Shown here: one piece after another, positions 11,416 through 23,039 of the stretch
Position numbering within the stretch: position 1 is the first letter of the stretch
Layout of the letters: every line of letters starts with the position of its first letter
DNA from: Anagrus nilaparvatae
Taxonomy: Eukaryota > Arthropoda > Insecta > Hymenoptera > Mymaridae
Length of the DNA stretch: 64,000 nucleotides
NCBI GenBank assembly: GCA_022575985.1
Contig: JAKSXM010000231.1
Location: forward strand, 20,250,501 to 20,314,500
Reading direction: 5' to 3'
Notes under the pieces: generated by a model
Told to the model about the DNA's origin: nothing
Database searches by the model: none
The model's input: the letters and a program-made list of their open reading frames with translations, nothing else
Made by a program: the position numbers and the translations under genes

Positions 11416-12295
11416 TACGTACGTATGTAACCGCTGATATTTCACAAACATTATGGAATTAAGACCTAATTTTTTTTTCAAAAATTTTTTCACCAACAAA
11501 GCTTGAGGTACTTTTTTTTTTTTTTAATTTGGATGTAATACCTCATTTATTTCCATGAAAGTACTAATATTTGAAAGTATGGTTTTCACATGATATATCG
11601 AATCGGATACTTAATTTCAATTTAAACACCCTAAAAATGGGACTCTGACTTTAAATTATCATATCTGCGAAACAAATAACTATAAAAAAACGAGTAAAAA
11701 TTTTTTTGATACTTAGTGCTTGTAGAAAATTTTCAAGGCCTACAGAACCCATTTCTATCAAAAATTAGAATTTTGGCAGCAATTTAAAAATTGGTCATTT
11801 TGGGGTAAGAATAGGCGTTTGGTTTATTGACTATCGCCGTGAGAGAATTAATTGAAAAAAAATTGCGGTGTACGAGAATTAAAAGGTGAGACTATTCAGA
11901 GCGTAGAAAAAATGAAATCGAAAATTGTCATTTTTAAAAATGATTTTTTTTAAAATCCATATAAGACCGAAAAATTGCCGCCATTTGGTACCCTTTGAAC
12001 ATAAAACCTTCAAATTTGGTATGGTATCATATGAACGTAACACAAACCCAACCCAATTAGTTTTTTTCAAATCCCTGACTTTTACCTTTCCATTAGTAAA
12101 GTTTCACTAAGAATTACTCATATTGAAAAATGCCTATTTATTAGAACCAGTCCAAACGTACTTTCACAAACCTATTACAGACATGTATCAAACACAAATA
12201 ATAACTTGCAAACCCAGACTAAAAAATGACTAACAAATAACCGCATTGAAGCATCACCCCCCCCCCCCCCCCAGCGTTCTGCTGAGAACATCTCA
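11238..12295. other. intron DNA with a GT microsatellite and a diverged repeat
   Basis: A (GT)n tract with interruptions occupies about 11349-11412, followed by (GTAC)n to about 11427. From 11640 to 11800 the sequence is a diverged relative of 46990-47160 (shared words TTTAAATTATCATATCTG and CATCAAAAATTA-like runs), the interior of the hAT-like element. A C-run lies at 12257-12272. No genes are seen. The His/Thr-rich open frame over the GT tract is an artefact. Confidence 0.65.
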
Positions 12296-12297
12296 AA

Positions 12298-12850
12298 GTC
12301 GGATTTGTTAATGCAACATCCCTCAAAGCTCATATAAATTAATTTCGAGACATGCTCGTCACTTCATCTTATCATGTTTTTGGAGTAGCTGAATCGCGAC
12401 TAGGACCATGCGTAGATGATAATATCATAGATGTTAAAGGTTACAGTTGTATCAGACAGGATCGCAATACTGAAGGTGGTGGCATAATTCTTTATGTACG
12501 CAGTTCTTTCAAAGATAAAGTATTAGCCTGCCCTGATACATCTGCTCCTGGTAAGCAATTTAAAATTGAGTACCTTATGTGTAGCATATGGAATGATAAC
12601 TCTCCCCCTGTCTTTGTTGGCCTCGTTTACAGACCACCAGACGTTGCTTTAAACTCAGATCCTACTTTAATTATAAATCTACGCCATCTCACCTCTGACT
12701 TCAGCCATAATGTTATAATGGGTGACTTCAATGCGGATCTACTTGTTAATAATACTGCTTCTCGCTATATTAAGAACTTAGCAAATGAACTATCACTTAA
12801 GGTGGTAGATCATGTGACACTCATCGACCTTTCGACTTGCCGGATCCCAC
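12298..12850 (+). pseudogene. CR1/Jockey-group LINE ORF2: endonuclease domain
   Basis: Encodes an apurinic-endonuclease-like domain of a non-LTR retrotransposon, the part that nicks target DNA for target-primed reverse transcription. It begins near VGFVNATSLKAHIN (one in-frame stop), then HVFGVAESRL, GGGIILYVRS, FVGLVYRPP and the catalytic-type VIMGDFNADL. At about 12835-12850 the frame shifts, and the domain end (DLIFV, then HSDHNLI with the catalytic His) is read in the next frame. The 5' UTR and any ORF1 are not visible. Confidence 0.85.
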
Positions 12851-14160
12851 AACCTGGCTTGACCTGATTTTTGTCGATGACAATGATGAAATACTCGGTT
12901 TTAAAAACATTCCACTTCGATTTCACAGTGACCATAACCTTATTGATGTGGAAATATCATTGTTTATACCTAAGCCTCCTCATAATAACTTTACATATAG
13001 GAATTTCAAGAAAATAACTCCGGAGGACACAAATGGGTTTTTTGTGAACTGTGATTGGCAACTATTTCATCAACCAAGTTTAGACTTGGAAAGTGCTCTC
13101 AATTGTCTCAACAAAAATCTTCAAACAGCAATAAATGAATTGGTTCCTGAAAAATTGATGAACCCTAAACATCGAAAGGACCCTTGGATTGATGAAAATT
13201 TACAATTCTTAATAAAAAAACGAAATGCGACTGAAAAAAGATACTTACGCACCATAAACAAGACACTACTAACGGAACTTTTAAAACTTACGGACCAAGT
13301 AGAAGCAAATTCTGCTTCTGCTAGAAACAACTTTATACATGACCGACTAGACAATGCAATAACTAATGGACAAGACTTTTGGAAAGAACTTAGACATCTA
13401 GGCCTGCTGCCGTATCCTAAAAGTGAACTTCATGGTTTTTCCCCTGATGATCTTAATACCTATTTCTCTAAAGTATCGTTTTCAGACAAAGAAAATCTTC
13501 AAGAAATATCTGACACCATCTTGTCTGCTCCAGATAATGGGTTTCAGTTTCATGAGGTTTCTTTTAATGATGTGGTTTTAGCTGTTGCTCACTTTAAGTT
13601 GCAGGCAAACGGAACTGATGGTATTCCCCACAGTATTATTGCAAAATCTCTTCCATCAATTGGTCCCTATCTAGTTCAGATATTTAATGAATCCCTTAAA
13701 ACTGGAATTTTTCCCTTAGTTTGGAAAACTTCCTTGCTTGTTGCTATAAAAAAGGTCACAATTCCATCCTTACCATCAGATTTTAGACCAGTTGCTTTAT
13801 TATGTTTCCTCTCTAAAGTACTAGAAAAATTAGCCCATGATCAAATCACACAGTTTCTTAAAAACGGCAACATTCTTCACCCACTACAGACTGGTTTTAG
13901 ACAACATAGTAGTACGAAGACTGCATTGCTGAAATTAACTGAGGATATTAGAGTGGGGATGAGCAAAAGACTCATTACCATTCTGCTTCAGTTCGATTTC
14001 AGTAAGGCTTTTGACACCGTCTCCCCTACTAAACTACTGAAAAAATTAAAAGAAATAGGCTTCTCTAAGAATGCATTAATGTGGCTAAAGTCCTATCTTG
14101 AGGGTAGACAATTGAGAGTGACTTCTAAAACATTATATCTGAATCTCGTGACGTCAATCT
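12837..14160 (+). pseudogene. CR1/Jockey-group LINE ORF2: end of endonuclease, linker and reverse transcriptase fingers/palm
   Basis: Continues the LINE polyprotein in a shifted frame. The endonuclease terminus LRFHSDHNLIDVEI is followed by a variable linker of about 200 residues. Reverse transcriptase then starts with ANGTDGIPHSII, LPSDFRPVALLCFLSKVLEKL, LQTGFRQHSSTKTAL and the catalytic palm motif FDFSKAFDTV, the first catalytic Asp. A second frameshift near 14155 moves the following GVPQGSVLGP motif to another frame. It is otherwise a long intact segment of about 440 codons, suggesting moderate age. Confidence 0.88.
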
Positions 14161-14591
14161 TGGCGTTCCTCAGGGCTCTGTGTTGGGGCCGCTACTATTC
14201 TGCATTTACATGAATGATATCTCAAAGCATCTTGGTCCAGATGTCCTTCATCTATTGTATGCAGATGACCTTCAGGTGTATATTCAGGTCCCTCCTGAAT
14301 CTATATCCGAAGGAGCAAAGACGCTTAGCATGGTAGCCTGTAGGGTTTTTGAATGGACTAAATTAATGTCGTTACATCTTAATCCAGGTAAAACAAAAGC
14401 TATTTACTTTGGTTCCAGTACTTTCGTCAATCGCTTAAATAAGCAAAACTTACCCGGTGTTGAAATAGGCGAAGGTACATTAGTACCATTTATGCAGGAA
14501 GTAAAGAGTCTTGGTTTAATCCTGGATAACAAATTGACTTGGGAACCCCACATAATTACCATAGAAAAAAAAGTATAGAAGATACTTAGAC
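14155..14591 (+). pseudogene. CR1/Jockey-group LINE ORF2: reverse transcriptase palm with YADD
   Basis: Third-frame continuation: GVPQGSVLGPLLF, then LLYADDLQVYIQV with the catalytic YADD at 14258-14269, LNPGKTKAIYFGS, and the thumb motif LGLILDNKLTWEP. A stop follows IEKKV at 14576. LINE homology continues a few codons more (KIL) before foreign sequence begins at about 14591. Confidence 0.88.
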
Positions 14592-15104
14592 ATGGGAAAG
14601 AATATTACTCATTCTCGAGCGTATAAATAGCCGCCATCCTAAAAATATTTATATTTATATGCTAGAGGATGGGTAAATATTCTTTCCCACGTCTAAGTAT
14701 GTTTTTTATAAATTAGTGATAAAGAATTTATCATTATTTATACAGGTACACGTGTAACAAGATCAAATTTCTATAGGACTTTTAAATTCTGACAATAAAA
14801 CGTCAACCCCATAGCACCGCTGTTAATAATATACGTTCAATCCCCTCTCATAAATATAAAAACTATGCCTAGAAAGCGATCGATAATTACATTCTTAACT
14901 TTTGAATAAGCGTGTTTTTGTACCTTTTTTTTTGTTTCAAAGCCGTGGAAGAATGTGAAAATTGAATAATAAAATATTATATGATAATGCTTATTGCAGG
15001 ATTTAAAAGTACTATAAGAATATGATCTTTTCCACGTGTAGTTGTGTATAAATAATGATATAATTCTATGTTACTAATTTATAAAATAAAATATTTTACA
15101 CATT
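14591..15104. mobile_element. palindromic non-coding insertion in the LINE
   Basis: About 510 bp splits the LINE exactly between KIL and LRFIRHC. It holds two inverted repeats. The outer pair is CTTAGACATGGGAAAGAATATT with its inverse at about 14670-14700. The inner pair is 14707-14800 against 14993-15085, sharing TTATCATTATTTATAC and TACACGTG words. There is no coding capacity. It is probably one or two MITE-like hairpin elements. Confidence 0.7.
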
Positions 15105-15650
15105 AAGATTTATAAGACATTGTACATCGGAAATACTTTGAAAAAGGCTTGTCCAGGCATTGATTACTCCTCATTTAGATTATTGTAGCACTGTTCTACT
15201 AGATGCTAAATCATCCTTAAAAGATAGAATTCAGAGATTGAGCAACAAGGGCATTAGATATATTTTTGTTATACGAAAGCTTGACCATATCTCACCATTT
15301 AGGCGCAAAATGAACTGGCTCATGACAGACACACGTAGACTATATTTTATTAACATAATCATTTACAAAATACATTTACATCAACCAAACTACTTGACGC
15401 ACTTATTCATTAGACATGCCCAAAAGAGACAGCAAGAGGGGCATCTAAAAACAAAGAATTGTCCCCACCCACTATTGTAAGAGGTAGAGGAGCCAATTCC
15501 TTTCAGGTTTTGGGAGTAAAATACTGGAACTCGCTACCCATCACAATCCGCAATTTACCTTCTCTGAGTCGCTTCAAAAAAGCACTATTCATACATCTTC
15601 TTATTGGTGACGCAAAAACTGCGGTAGATTCATAGTTTATTATACTTTTA
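15105..15650 (+). pseudogene. CR1/Jockey-group LINE ORF2: C-terminal region and 3' end
   Basis: The LINE resumes with LRFIRHCTSEIL (one stop), then LVQALITPHLDYCSTV, SNKGIRYIF, RKMNWLMTDTRRLYF and HQPNYLTHLF. Frameshifts follow after 15478, and the end is near 15640. It is collinear with the truncated copy at 3498-4018. Confidence 0.85.
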
Positions 15651-15686
15651 TACTTTTATGTTTATACTGCTTATATATATATATAT

Positions 15687-17187
15687 GTTACGCTCCGTTT
15701 GAGGAATAGGCCATTTCGCGGAATGAGACGGTTGCCTGTCCATTCCGCGAAATGGCCATAAAATTGGCCATTCCGCGGAACGGGACATCAAATCTTACTC
15801 TCTTCCCCGATTTGGGACAGTTGGTTTTTTTAAAGAATTATTCGTGAATTTTAATAATAAAAAAAAATTATTTTATTTATTTCATAAAAAATATTTTCTT
15901 TTTAACTTTTATTAATAAAAAAAATTTTTTTCGTACATTTAAAATTATATTTTTGTGTTGAATATCTCTTACAAAAAAAAAAAAAACATAATGATTTATC
16001 ATCATGTTTTATCATATGGTTGGACTATATGGTAAATCATTATGATTTATCATATGATTTACCATAAGGTATATATTTTTGATAAAATAATTTCTGTTAT
16101 CTCCTGGAGAACCTTCGGGATTAAAATGAACCCTCCTAGGAAAAGCTGAAAACCTGGAGGTATAATTTTCATTTTTTCAACCCAATGTATTTTCCGATTT
16201 TCCAAAATGCTGGACCGGAAAATTTGAAAAAAAGAACTTTCTACACTACCTAGGGGTTTTAGAGGTTAAGAAAACCGTTTTTATGAATGAAAATTTTCAT
16301 TCTTTCACCCAATATACTCTTTATCATTCACTTCATCAACTAAAAACTCAATTTTTACGGCCAGTTTTATGTGTTTACGTGTTTTTCTTAAGCAGTGTAT
16401 AAACTTCTTTTGTTAATGTTTTTTTGTTCGCCATCTTGGAAAATTATAAAACATTTTGGAGTAAAAAAATGAAAAATTTCACTAATCAAAATCGTTTTCT
16501 TAACCTCGAAAACCTCCAGGTAAGGTAGAAAGTTGTTTTTTTCATGTTTTTTTGGTCCGCCATCTTGGAAAATCGGAAAATACATTGGGGTAAAAAAATG
16601 AAAATTATACCTCCAGGTTTTCAGCTTTTCCTAAAAGGGTTAATTTTCATCCCGAAGGTTCTCCAGGAGATAACAGAAATTATTTTATCAAAAATATATA
16701 CCTTATGGTAAATCATATGATACCAACCATATGATAAAACATGATGATAAATCATTATGTTTTTTTTTGTGCGAGATATTCAACACAAAAATATAATTTT
16801 AAATGTACGAAAAAAAATTTTTTTAATAATAAAAGTTAAAAAGAAAATATTTAAATAAGTAATAATTAATAAATTTAATTTCAAATAAAAAAGAAAAAAA
16901 GTTGCTATTAATAAACAGTTAAAAAGAAACTATTTTTTATGAAATAAATAAAATAATTTTTTTTTCATTATTTTACTCAAAATCTTAAATAATTTTTTTT
17001 TTATTATTAAAATTCACGAATTATTCTTTAAAAAAACCAACTGTCCCAAATCGGGGAACGAGAGTAAGATTTGAAGGCCATAAAATCGGCCATTCCGCGG
17101 AATGGACAGGTGACCTTCTCATTCTGCGGAACGGGCCGATAAGCGTCCCATTCCGTGAAATGGTCCATTCCTCAAACGGAGCGTAAC
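15687..17187. mobile_element. 1.5-kb foldback element (GTTACGCTCCG termini)
   Basis: Almost completely self-complementary: it starts GTTACGCTCCGTTTGAGGAA at 15687 and ends with the inverse at 17187. Both sides are flanked by ATATAT. Each arm carries several copies of a CCATTCCGCGGAA motif, a GATTTGGGACAGTTGG segment, AT-rich DNA, a TGATTTATCAT segment, and a CTCCTGGAGAACCTTCGGG segment followed by CTGGAGGTATAAT. The centre is near 16400. The open frames are arm artefacts. Part of the interior ('ggaggtataat ... tccgattttccaagatggc') recurs at 52040-52560. Confidence 0.85.
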
Positions 17188-17386
17188 ATATATATTTTAT
17201 ACTATTTATACTCGTCTTATACATTGATGTCTATATAATATTGACTGAACGTGCAATACGTGTTTATACACTGGTCTAATATGGACCACCAGATGTACAC
17301 ATTATACTTATTTTTATTTTATTATCTATATTATTTTAACAATTTACTAATTTATTACCCTATTATAAAAATTCTGCAAAGTAACT

Positions 17387-17545
17387 ATATATGGGCATAT
17401 CTCACCAAGTGGTTATATTGCATATATGAGGGTTTTAATGAAAATCCAGCTTTCTGTTTAAAAAAAAAAATTATTGAAATTTATTTAAATATATTTCTTC
17501 TCAAGCCTCAAGAAATTTTTTTGCCTAATATTAAACATGCATTAC
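17387..17545 (-). mobile_element. terminal fragment of the 1.8-kb TATGGGCAT-TIR element
   Basis: About 160 bp starting TATGGGCATATCTCACCAAG. It matches, inverted, the right end of the full copy at 36034-37845, including the ATATGAGGGTTTTAATGAAA segment and the TTGAGAAG/CTTCTCAAGCC region. It is a solo end. Confidence 0.85.
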
Positions 17546-18052
17546 TCGCTTGATTTTCATCGTAAAATAATAATTTTTTTTTTTTAATTGATGTATTTTT
17601 CCCTGGCAATTCATTTCTTTATGAAAAAAAATCATTTTCATTGACCAAATTTTAATTTTTAGGTCAAAAGCCTTTGAAAACTGTAGGTAGCAAAATTTAC
17701 TTATCACATTTTTCCACCTAAAAATTGAAATTTGGTCAATAAAAATGATTTCTTTCTTGACGAAATGAATACTAAGGGAAAAATTAATTGATTTAAAAAA
17801 AAAAGCTATTATTCTAAGATCAAAATCAAGCGAATAATGTTCATTTTAAGTTCAGAAACAGGCATTTTTCAATAGAATTTCAATCATTTTTAAGACAAAT
17901 TTCAGTGATAATATGCATTATTAATTTTTTATATTAATTTTTTTTCTTAAACTGTCGATATCATTTTATTTCAAAGTAAAATTTTTAGAATTTTTTCATG
18001 TATCAAATAGACAATATAGATTAAAATTTTTATAGTTTTTTAATATTGTATG

Positions 18053-18060
<8 letters not shown>
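17546..18060. other. AT-rich DNA with a small inverted repeat
   Basis: 17534-17845 folds back on itself: 'cgcttgattttcatcgtaaaataat' pairs with 'ttattctaagatcaaaatcaagcg', and 'ccaaattttaatttttaggt' pairs with its inverse. The same first segment occurs at 30206-30250, and a related one in the palindrome at 19600-19930. Confidence 0.55.
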
Positions 18061-18103
<43 letters not shown>

Positions 18104-18430
18104 CATGAAAAATTCAAAAAATTTAACTTTATAGAAAAAATCACATTTTTTCTGTCTACAACATGAAAAAAATGCAAAATTATCAATCTATATGATCGGG
18201 TGTTTTATATATAAAAAATTCCAAAAATTTCACTATATGGTATACCTTAGTATTCTCTTTATTGAAACGATTAAACAAAAAATTCATACTTTTATTGAAA
18301 TGTTGTAATTTCAACTATTTTTATGCAATGATAGCATTGAAAAACTAGTATTGAATTTAGCAGAAATATTTTCGAATTTTTTTTTTAAGCAAAATATACG
18401 CCACTCTAAATTTTATCGAATAGCAGTAGC
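18005..18430. repeat. AT-rich dispersed repeat, inverted copy at 58822-59240
   Basis: Contains a long A tract and (AT)n at 18052-18102, then a segment with GATCGGGTGTTTTATATATA. Nearly the whole stretch reappears in inverse orientation at 58822-59240 at high identity, including the homopolymer. Confidence 0.85.
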
Positions 18431-18610
18431 CTGTTTTATAGAATAGTTGTAATATCCATGTTTTTATGAAATGATAGCATTGAAATATTTTTATTGAATT
18501 TAGAAATATATACGCCACTTTAAATTTTTTATAGTAAATTTGTAATTTCAATGTTTTTATGCAATTATAGCGTTTAAATATTTGTATTGAATTTAGCAAA
18601 ATATACCCGC
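18300..18610. repeat. tandem repeat, unit about 80-115 bp, also at 31861-32090, 32868-32950 and 58825-58935
   Basis: Units contain ATGATAGCATTGAAA, TATTGAATTTAGCA, AATATACGCCACT and GTCCTGTTTTATAGAA-type words. Two to three degenerate units are present here. The dispersal suggests a satellite-like or mobile family. Confidence 0.65.
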
Positions 18611-18634
18611 TTATTAATTATTTTTAGAAAAAAA

Positions 18635-18895
18635 TAATCTAGATGTCGGCTGTCCTGGTTATGAAAAATCATCAAAAAAAAATTACCGCATAGTGAAATT
18701 TGTATTGGCTGTCTACAATCTGAGAAAATTATATAATTTTTAAATTATATAAAATTTCAGTTTACATTGTTGGCAGTTTTACGTATCAAAAAAACAAAAA
18801 AATAAAATATAGATGTCGGCTGTTCCAAGTATATACAAAAAAAAAAAAAAAAAAAATTTTTTTAAATTTCATTCCGTCGTTAAATATATTTTTGC
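18635..18895. repeat. GTCGGCTGTCC repeat, left block
   Basis: Repeats of TAGATGTCGGCTGTCC plus AT-rich sequence with GCATAGTGAAATT and TTTACATTGTTGGCA words. The same words recur at 20940-21450, on the other side of the 18899-20862 palindrome, which therefore appears inserted into this array. Confidence 0.7.
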
Positions 18896-18898
18896 TGT

Positions 18899-20862
18899 AT
18901 GAGTCTTTCTTTGCCAAAACAGCAATGGTGGGCAGGTTGGGTCATCGGATCGGCCTCAAATTTTTCCCATGTTTTTATAACATAAAGATAGGAAAATCCT
19001 GACATTTTTAGCCTTCTAGGTCTTAAACAGCCCGAGTTATGGCCAATCAAACTCATTAGGCGGCTCTCGACCAGCGTTAGTGCTTTTCGGGAAAATGGTT
19101 AAAAATCATAAATATAAGCTTGAAAAAAAATTCTGAAAGAGTATATATGTTGGAAAACCTTCAATAAATCCATTTCTGCCATTAGTTTTTCGGAAAAACC
19201 CCGGGAAATTCCGGAAAATGGGAAAATGCGTTTTAAGAAAAATCGCAATATCTCATTTGCCGCCATTTTTTTTTTCAAAATTTTTTTTTCAAAATTTTTT
19301 TCAACCGAAATCCCATTGATCTGTATGAAAAAAAATTTTGATTTCGGCCATTAAGGTCGATTTTAGCCTGTTTTAGAATAATTTCACATTTTCAATACTT
19401 CTTTATTTAATTTTCCGTAAGCAGTTAAAATAATTGACTTTTTTGCTTTCAGAATCGAATAGCCAGGGAAACAGTAGTCATAAATTAAAAAAAAAATTAC
19501 TATTTTCGATAAAAGTTAACCAAGTTATGGACAAGTAAAGATACTGTCAAAAACTACCAATTTTATACTAATTCCAATTTTAGGCTCTAAAACAACATTA
19601 TAACTTGAAAAATGCATAACTCGCTTAAATTTTATCGTAAAAAGAAAAGTTTTGGAATATTATCGAGTGTTTTTTCCTAGGCTATTTTTTTATGCAAGAA
19701 AAAAATTAGTTTAGTCGTTAAAAAGTTTTTTTTTTTGTAAAAAACTAATGTAACATGTTAAAAACTGTTTTTGATTATTATCATTTTTTAACAAAAAAAA
19801 TAAATTTCTGTCAATAAAATTAATTTTTTTCTTGCATAAAAGAATAGCCAAGGAAAAAACACTCGATAATAATCCAAAACTTTTCTTTTTACGATAAAAT
19901 TTAAGCGAGTTTTGCATTTTTCAAGTTATAATGTCGTTTTAGAGCCTAAAATTGGAATTAGTATAAAATTGGTAGTTTTTGAAAGTATCTTTACTTGTCC
20001 ATAACTTGGTTAATTTTCATCGAAAATAGTAATTTTTTTTTTTATTTAGGATTACTTTTTCCCTGGCTATTCGGTTCTAAAAGCAAAAAAGTCAATTATT
20101 TTAACCCTTTACATAAAATTAAATAAAGAAGTATTGAAAATGTGAAATTATTCTAAAACAGGCTAAAATCGACCTTAAGATCATCCTTAACCCCTATGTT
20201 TTTAACATAGGATTACCGACTGAGTTTTAAATTTGTAAAATGTAGTTATTCCGTTCCTAATAAAATTTGTAACTTCATATTGATTCATTCCCTTGCAAAA
20301 ATTATACTTTAAAGCCTGAAATAATTTTTTTTTATTTTCTAAAGCGTAGAAAAGTAAAAGTACATTTTTAACAATTTTACCGACGTATTTGTCTTTAGTA
20401 TGACGTTAATGGCCGAAATCAAAATTTTTTTTCATACAGATCGATGGGATTTCGGTTGAAAAAAATTTTGAAAAAAAAATTTTGAAAAAAAAAATGGCGG
20501 CAAATGAGATATTGCGATTTTTCTTAAAACGCATTTTCCCATTTTCCGGAATTTCCCGGGGTTTTTCCGAAAAACTAATGGCAGAAATGGATTTATTGAA
20601 GGTTTTCCAACATATATACTCTTTCAGAATTTTTTTTCAAGCTTATATTTATGATTTTTAACCATTTTCCCGAAAAGCACTAACGCTGGTCGAGAGCCGC
20701 CTAATGAGTTTGATTGGCCATAACTCGGGCTGTTTAAGACCTAGAAGGCTAAAAATGTCAGGATTTTCCTATCTTTATGTTATAAAAACATGGGAAAAAT
20801 TTGAGGCCGATCCGATGACCCGACCTGCCCACCATTGCTGTTTTGGCAAAGAAAGACTCGTA
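18899..20862. mobile_element. 2-kb foldback element with a TTAA-flanked insertion in its right arm
   Basis: Left terminus GAGTCTTTCTTTGCCAAAAC, with its inverse at the right end. The arms pair almost throughout: TGGTGGGCAGGTTGGGTCAT, AGCCCGAGTTATGGCCAATC, CTCGACCAGCG and so on inward to 19740. The right arm carries 227 bp (20179-20405) that the left arm lacks. No coding sequence is present. Confidence 0.85.
20175..20409. mobile_element. 227-bp insertion flanked by TTAA
   Basis: TTAA at 20175-20178 and 20406-20409 brackets sequence missing from the paired left arm, where GATTTCGGCCATTAAGGTC is continuous with a single TTAA. TTAA duplication is the signature of piggyBac-type insertion. The ends (GATCATCC and, inverted, CGTCATAC) match only partly. 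Confidence 0.6.
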
Positions 20863-20939
20863 TGTAATATGAAAAAAATAAAAATTTTTATATTAAATTT
20901 TCTGTGCTTTTATATATGTAAAAAATTGACATTTTAGTA

Positions 20940-21470
20940 AGATTAGGTTAGGTCGGCTGTCCCAATTATGAAAAAGTAAAAAATTAAAAAAATTTCATTC
21001 CGTCATTAATATATTTTGTTCCGTTATAATATGAAAAATCTAAAAATATTTATCTTAGAATTTCAGTGCTTATATATTTTTGGCTAATTCATATTGAAAA
21101 AAAAAAAATGAATTAGATGTTGGCTGTCCTAGTTATGAAAAAATCAACAACAAAAAATTACTGCATAGTGAAATTCATATTGGCTGTTTACAATCTGATA
21201 AAATTTCTAAAATTTCAATTTACACTGTTGGCAATTTTACGCATCAAAAAAACAAAAAAATAAAATATAGTTGTCGGCTGTCCCAAGTATAAAAAAAATT
21301 AAAAAAATTTCACTTCGTCGTTATATATATTTTGATCGTTTATAATATGAAAAATCTAAAAATATTTATCTTAGAATTTCAGTGCTTCTATATATATTTT
21401 TTATGTATCAAATAACAAAAAAATAAAATATAGATGTCGGCTGTCGTATGTATGAAAAAAAAATTGATTC
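20940..21470. repeat. GTCGGCTGTCC repeat, right block
   Basis: Three to four units of roughly 150-170 bp beginning TCGGCTGTCC, with TTTCAGTGCTTATATA and AATATGAAAAATCTAAAAAT words. Direct continuation of the block left of the palindrome. Confidence 0.75.
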
Positions 21471-22430
21471 TAAGTAGTTTTTTTGCTATTTCTCTTTAAT
21501 GAATGCATTAAATAAAAAACCAAACAAAGTTCCTTTAGAAAATCGTTTAATAAATTGAAAGCAATTGGATTTTTACATTTTAATACAATCCATTTTAAAA
21601 TATGAAATTTTTCTATTATTTCATTTTAATGTAAATAGGATAATATATATAGGATAGAATATAGGATTTATTGATGCTTTAATAGAAAAGGTTTTATAAG
21701 CACTAACTGGTGTGGGCCGGCGTGTTCTCTCTGCTCTCTTACAACGTATACACTAATATTAACATATTTGCATTATATATACACATATTTACTCGATCGA
21801 CGAAAATTTTGATCGGGCTTTCGATCAGAATCCGATCAAAAGTTCGATCGGTAAATCGATCAAATTCTGATTGCAAATCCAATCATTTTTTTCTTTTTTT
21901 GCATCCCGATCAACTATTTTGAAACGGGTATTAGACTATTTAAAAAATGATTTTTTTACAACGCTATTCGAATATGTATCGTTTATAGACGGTCCGTAGT
22001 ATATGAAATAAAGGTACTTTATCGCAAGAGGGCTTCTACTCTTACGATATAGAGTCTACTCGTACGTATAAAAGTATTATCGTAATAGTAGAGGCCGAAG
22101 TAGAGACTGCGCATGATCAAAGTTCGATGAAGAACCGAATAAAATTTAGTTGTAACGTGGCCGTTGTATAGAACGCATGAGCGTGTTTTTGTTTAAAAAA
22201 TAAAATATCGGAAAATAATGTTAAAGAAGAAGATGAAAATTTATTAATAGACGAGAATAATAATATAGATGCCGAAATAAATAATCAGAAATAAATGTAA
22301 TTTTTTCTAACTTATTAAGTATGAATGTATATATGTGCAAATAAAGTGTATAAAAAAAAAGTTTTGTTTTTTAGTAATATTTATTTTTTTGTCTAAAAAA
22401 CGATGAATATTCGAATATTGTTGAAAAAAA
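21471..22430. other. unassigned AT-rich DNA with a GATCGG-rich patch
   Basis: At 21792-21910 the word GATCGG/CGATCA recurs about every 10-14 bases in a degenerate array. Around 21980-22180 the sequence is less AT-rich but matches no family I know. A short acidic open frame at about 22205-22293 is too small to support. Confidence 0.45.
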
Positions 22431-22433
22431 AAT

Positions 22434-22590
22434 ATATCGCCACTCGTTTGATACAAAGCCTTCACCGCAGTATGGCGGGAAAAGAAAAAATAAACAAAAA
22501 CAGAGCGCTGGCGCGCTCTGATATTGTTTATTTTTTCTTTTCTCGCCATACTACGATAAAAGCTTTGTATCGCAACTCGTGACGATATAT
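22434..22590. mobile_element. 157-bp hairpin element
   Basis: The arms pair from TATATCG at 22434 to CGATATA at 22590, through GATACAAAG, AGTATGGCGGGAAAAG and AAATAAACAA, to a GC-rich tip CAGAGCGCTGGCGCGCTCTG at 22500-22519. It is MITE-like or a foldable transcript, with no protein. Confidence 0.7.
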
Positions 22591-23039
22591 ACTATTTTTA
22601 GTGCATATAGAATGGGTCTGAGAATTCAAAAATGATATTAAAAATGCGTTATTGGATTAACCCTCAGAAATGCCTTAAATTGCAATTCTGAAATTATTTT
22701 TGAATTCTTTGACCCAAGAAATCTTTAAAAAATAATTTATTTATGTCGTTAACACTATTAAAGTCTTCTAATATATTAATAATTTTAGCTTTTAGTACTA
22801 ACCTTTAATTTCTCTTTACAATTTCCATAACATATTAGATTTTACTAACTATTATTATTAATATTATTATTATTTGCTAATTATATGCTATAAAAAAAAA
22901 ATATAAATAAATTACGGAAACGTTAAACCTGAAAATAAGAAATAAAATAAATATTATCAATAACATATCATATTTACAATTATACGTGTGACTTAAAAAA
23001 AAATTACATATTTCCTTTTTAATTTACGTTTATGTGATA

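Noticed and set aside
11254..11499. His/Thr-repeat open frame
   Set aside because: Produced by the (GT)n microsatellite.
17021..17224. 67-codon open frame with Pro/Arg-rich sequence
   Set aside because: Lies in the CCGCGGAA-rich arm of the 15687-17187 foldback; repeat artefact.
22205..22293. Short acidic frame (KEEDENLLIDENNNID)
   Set aside because: Too short, no start or splice context that convinced me, and no known match.
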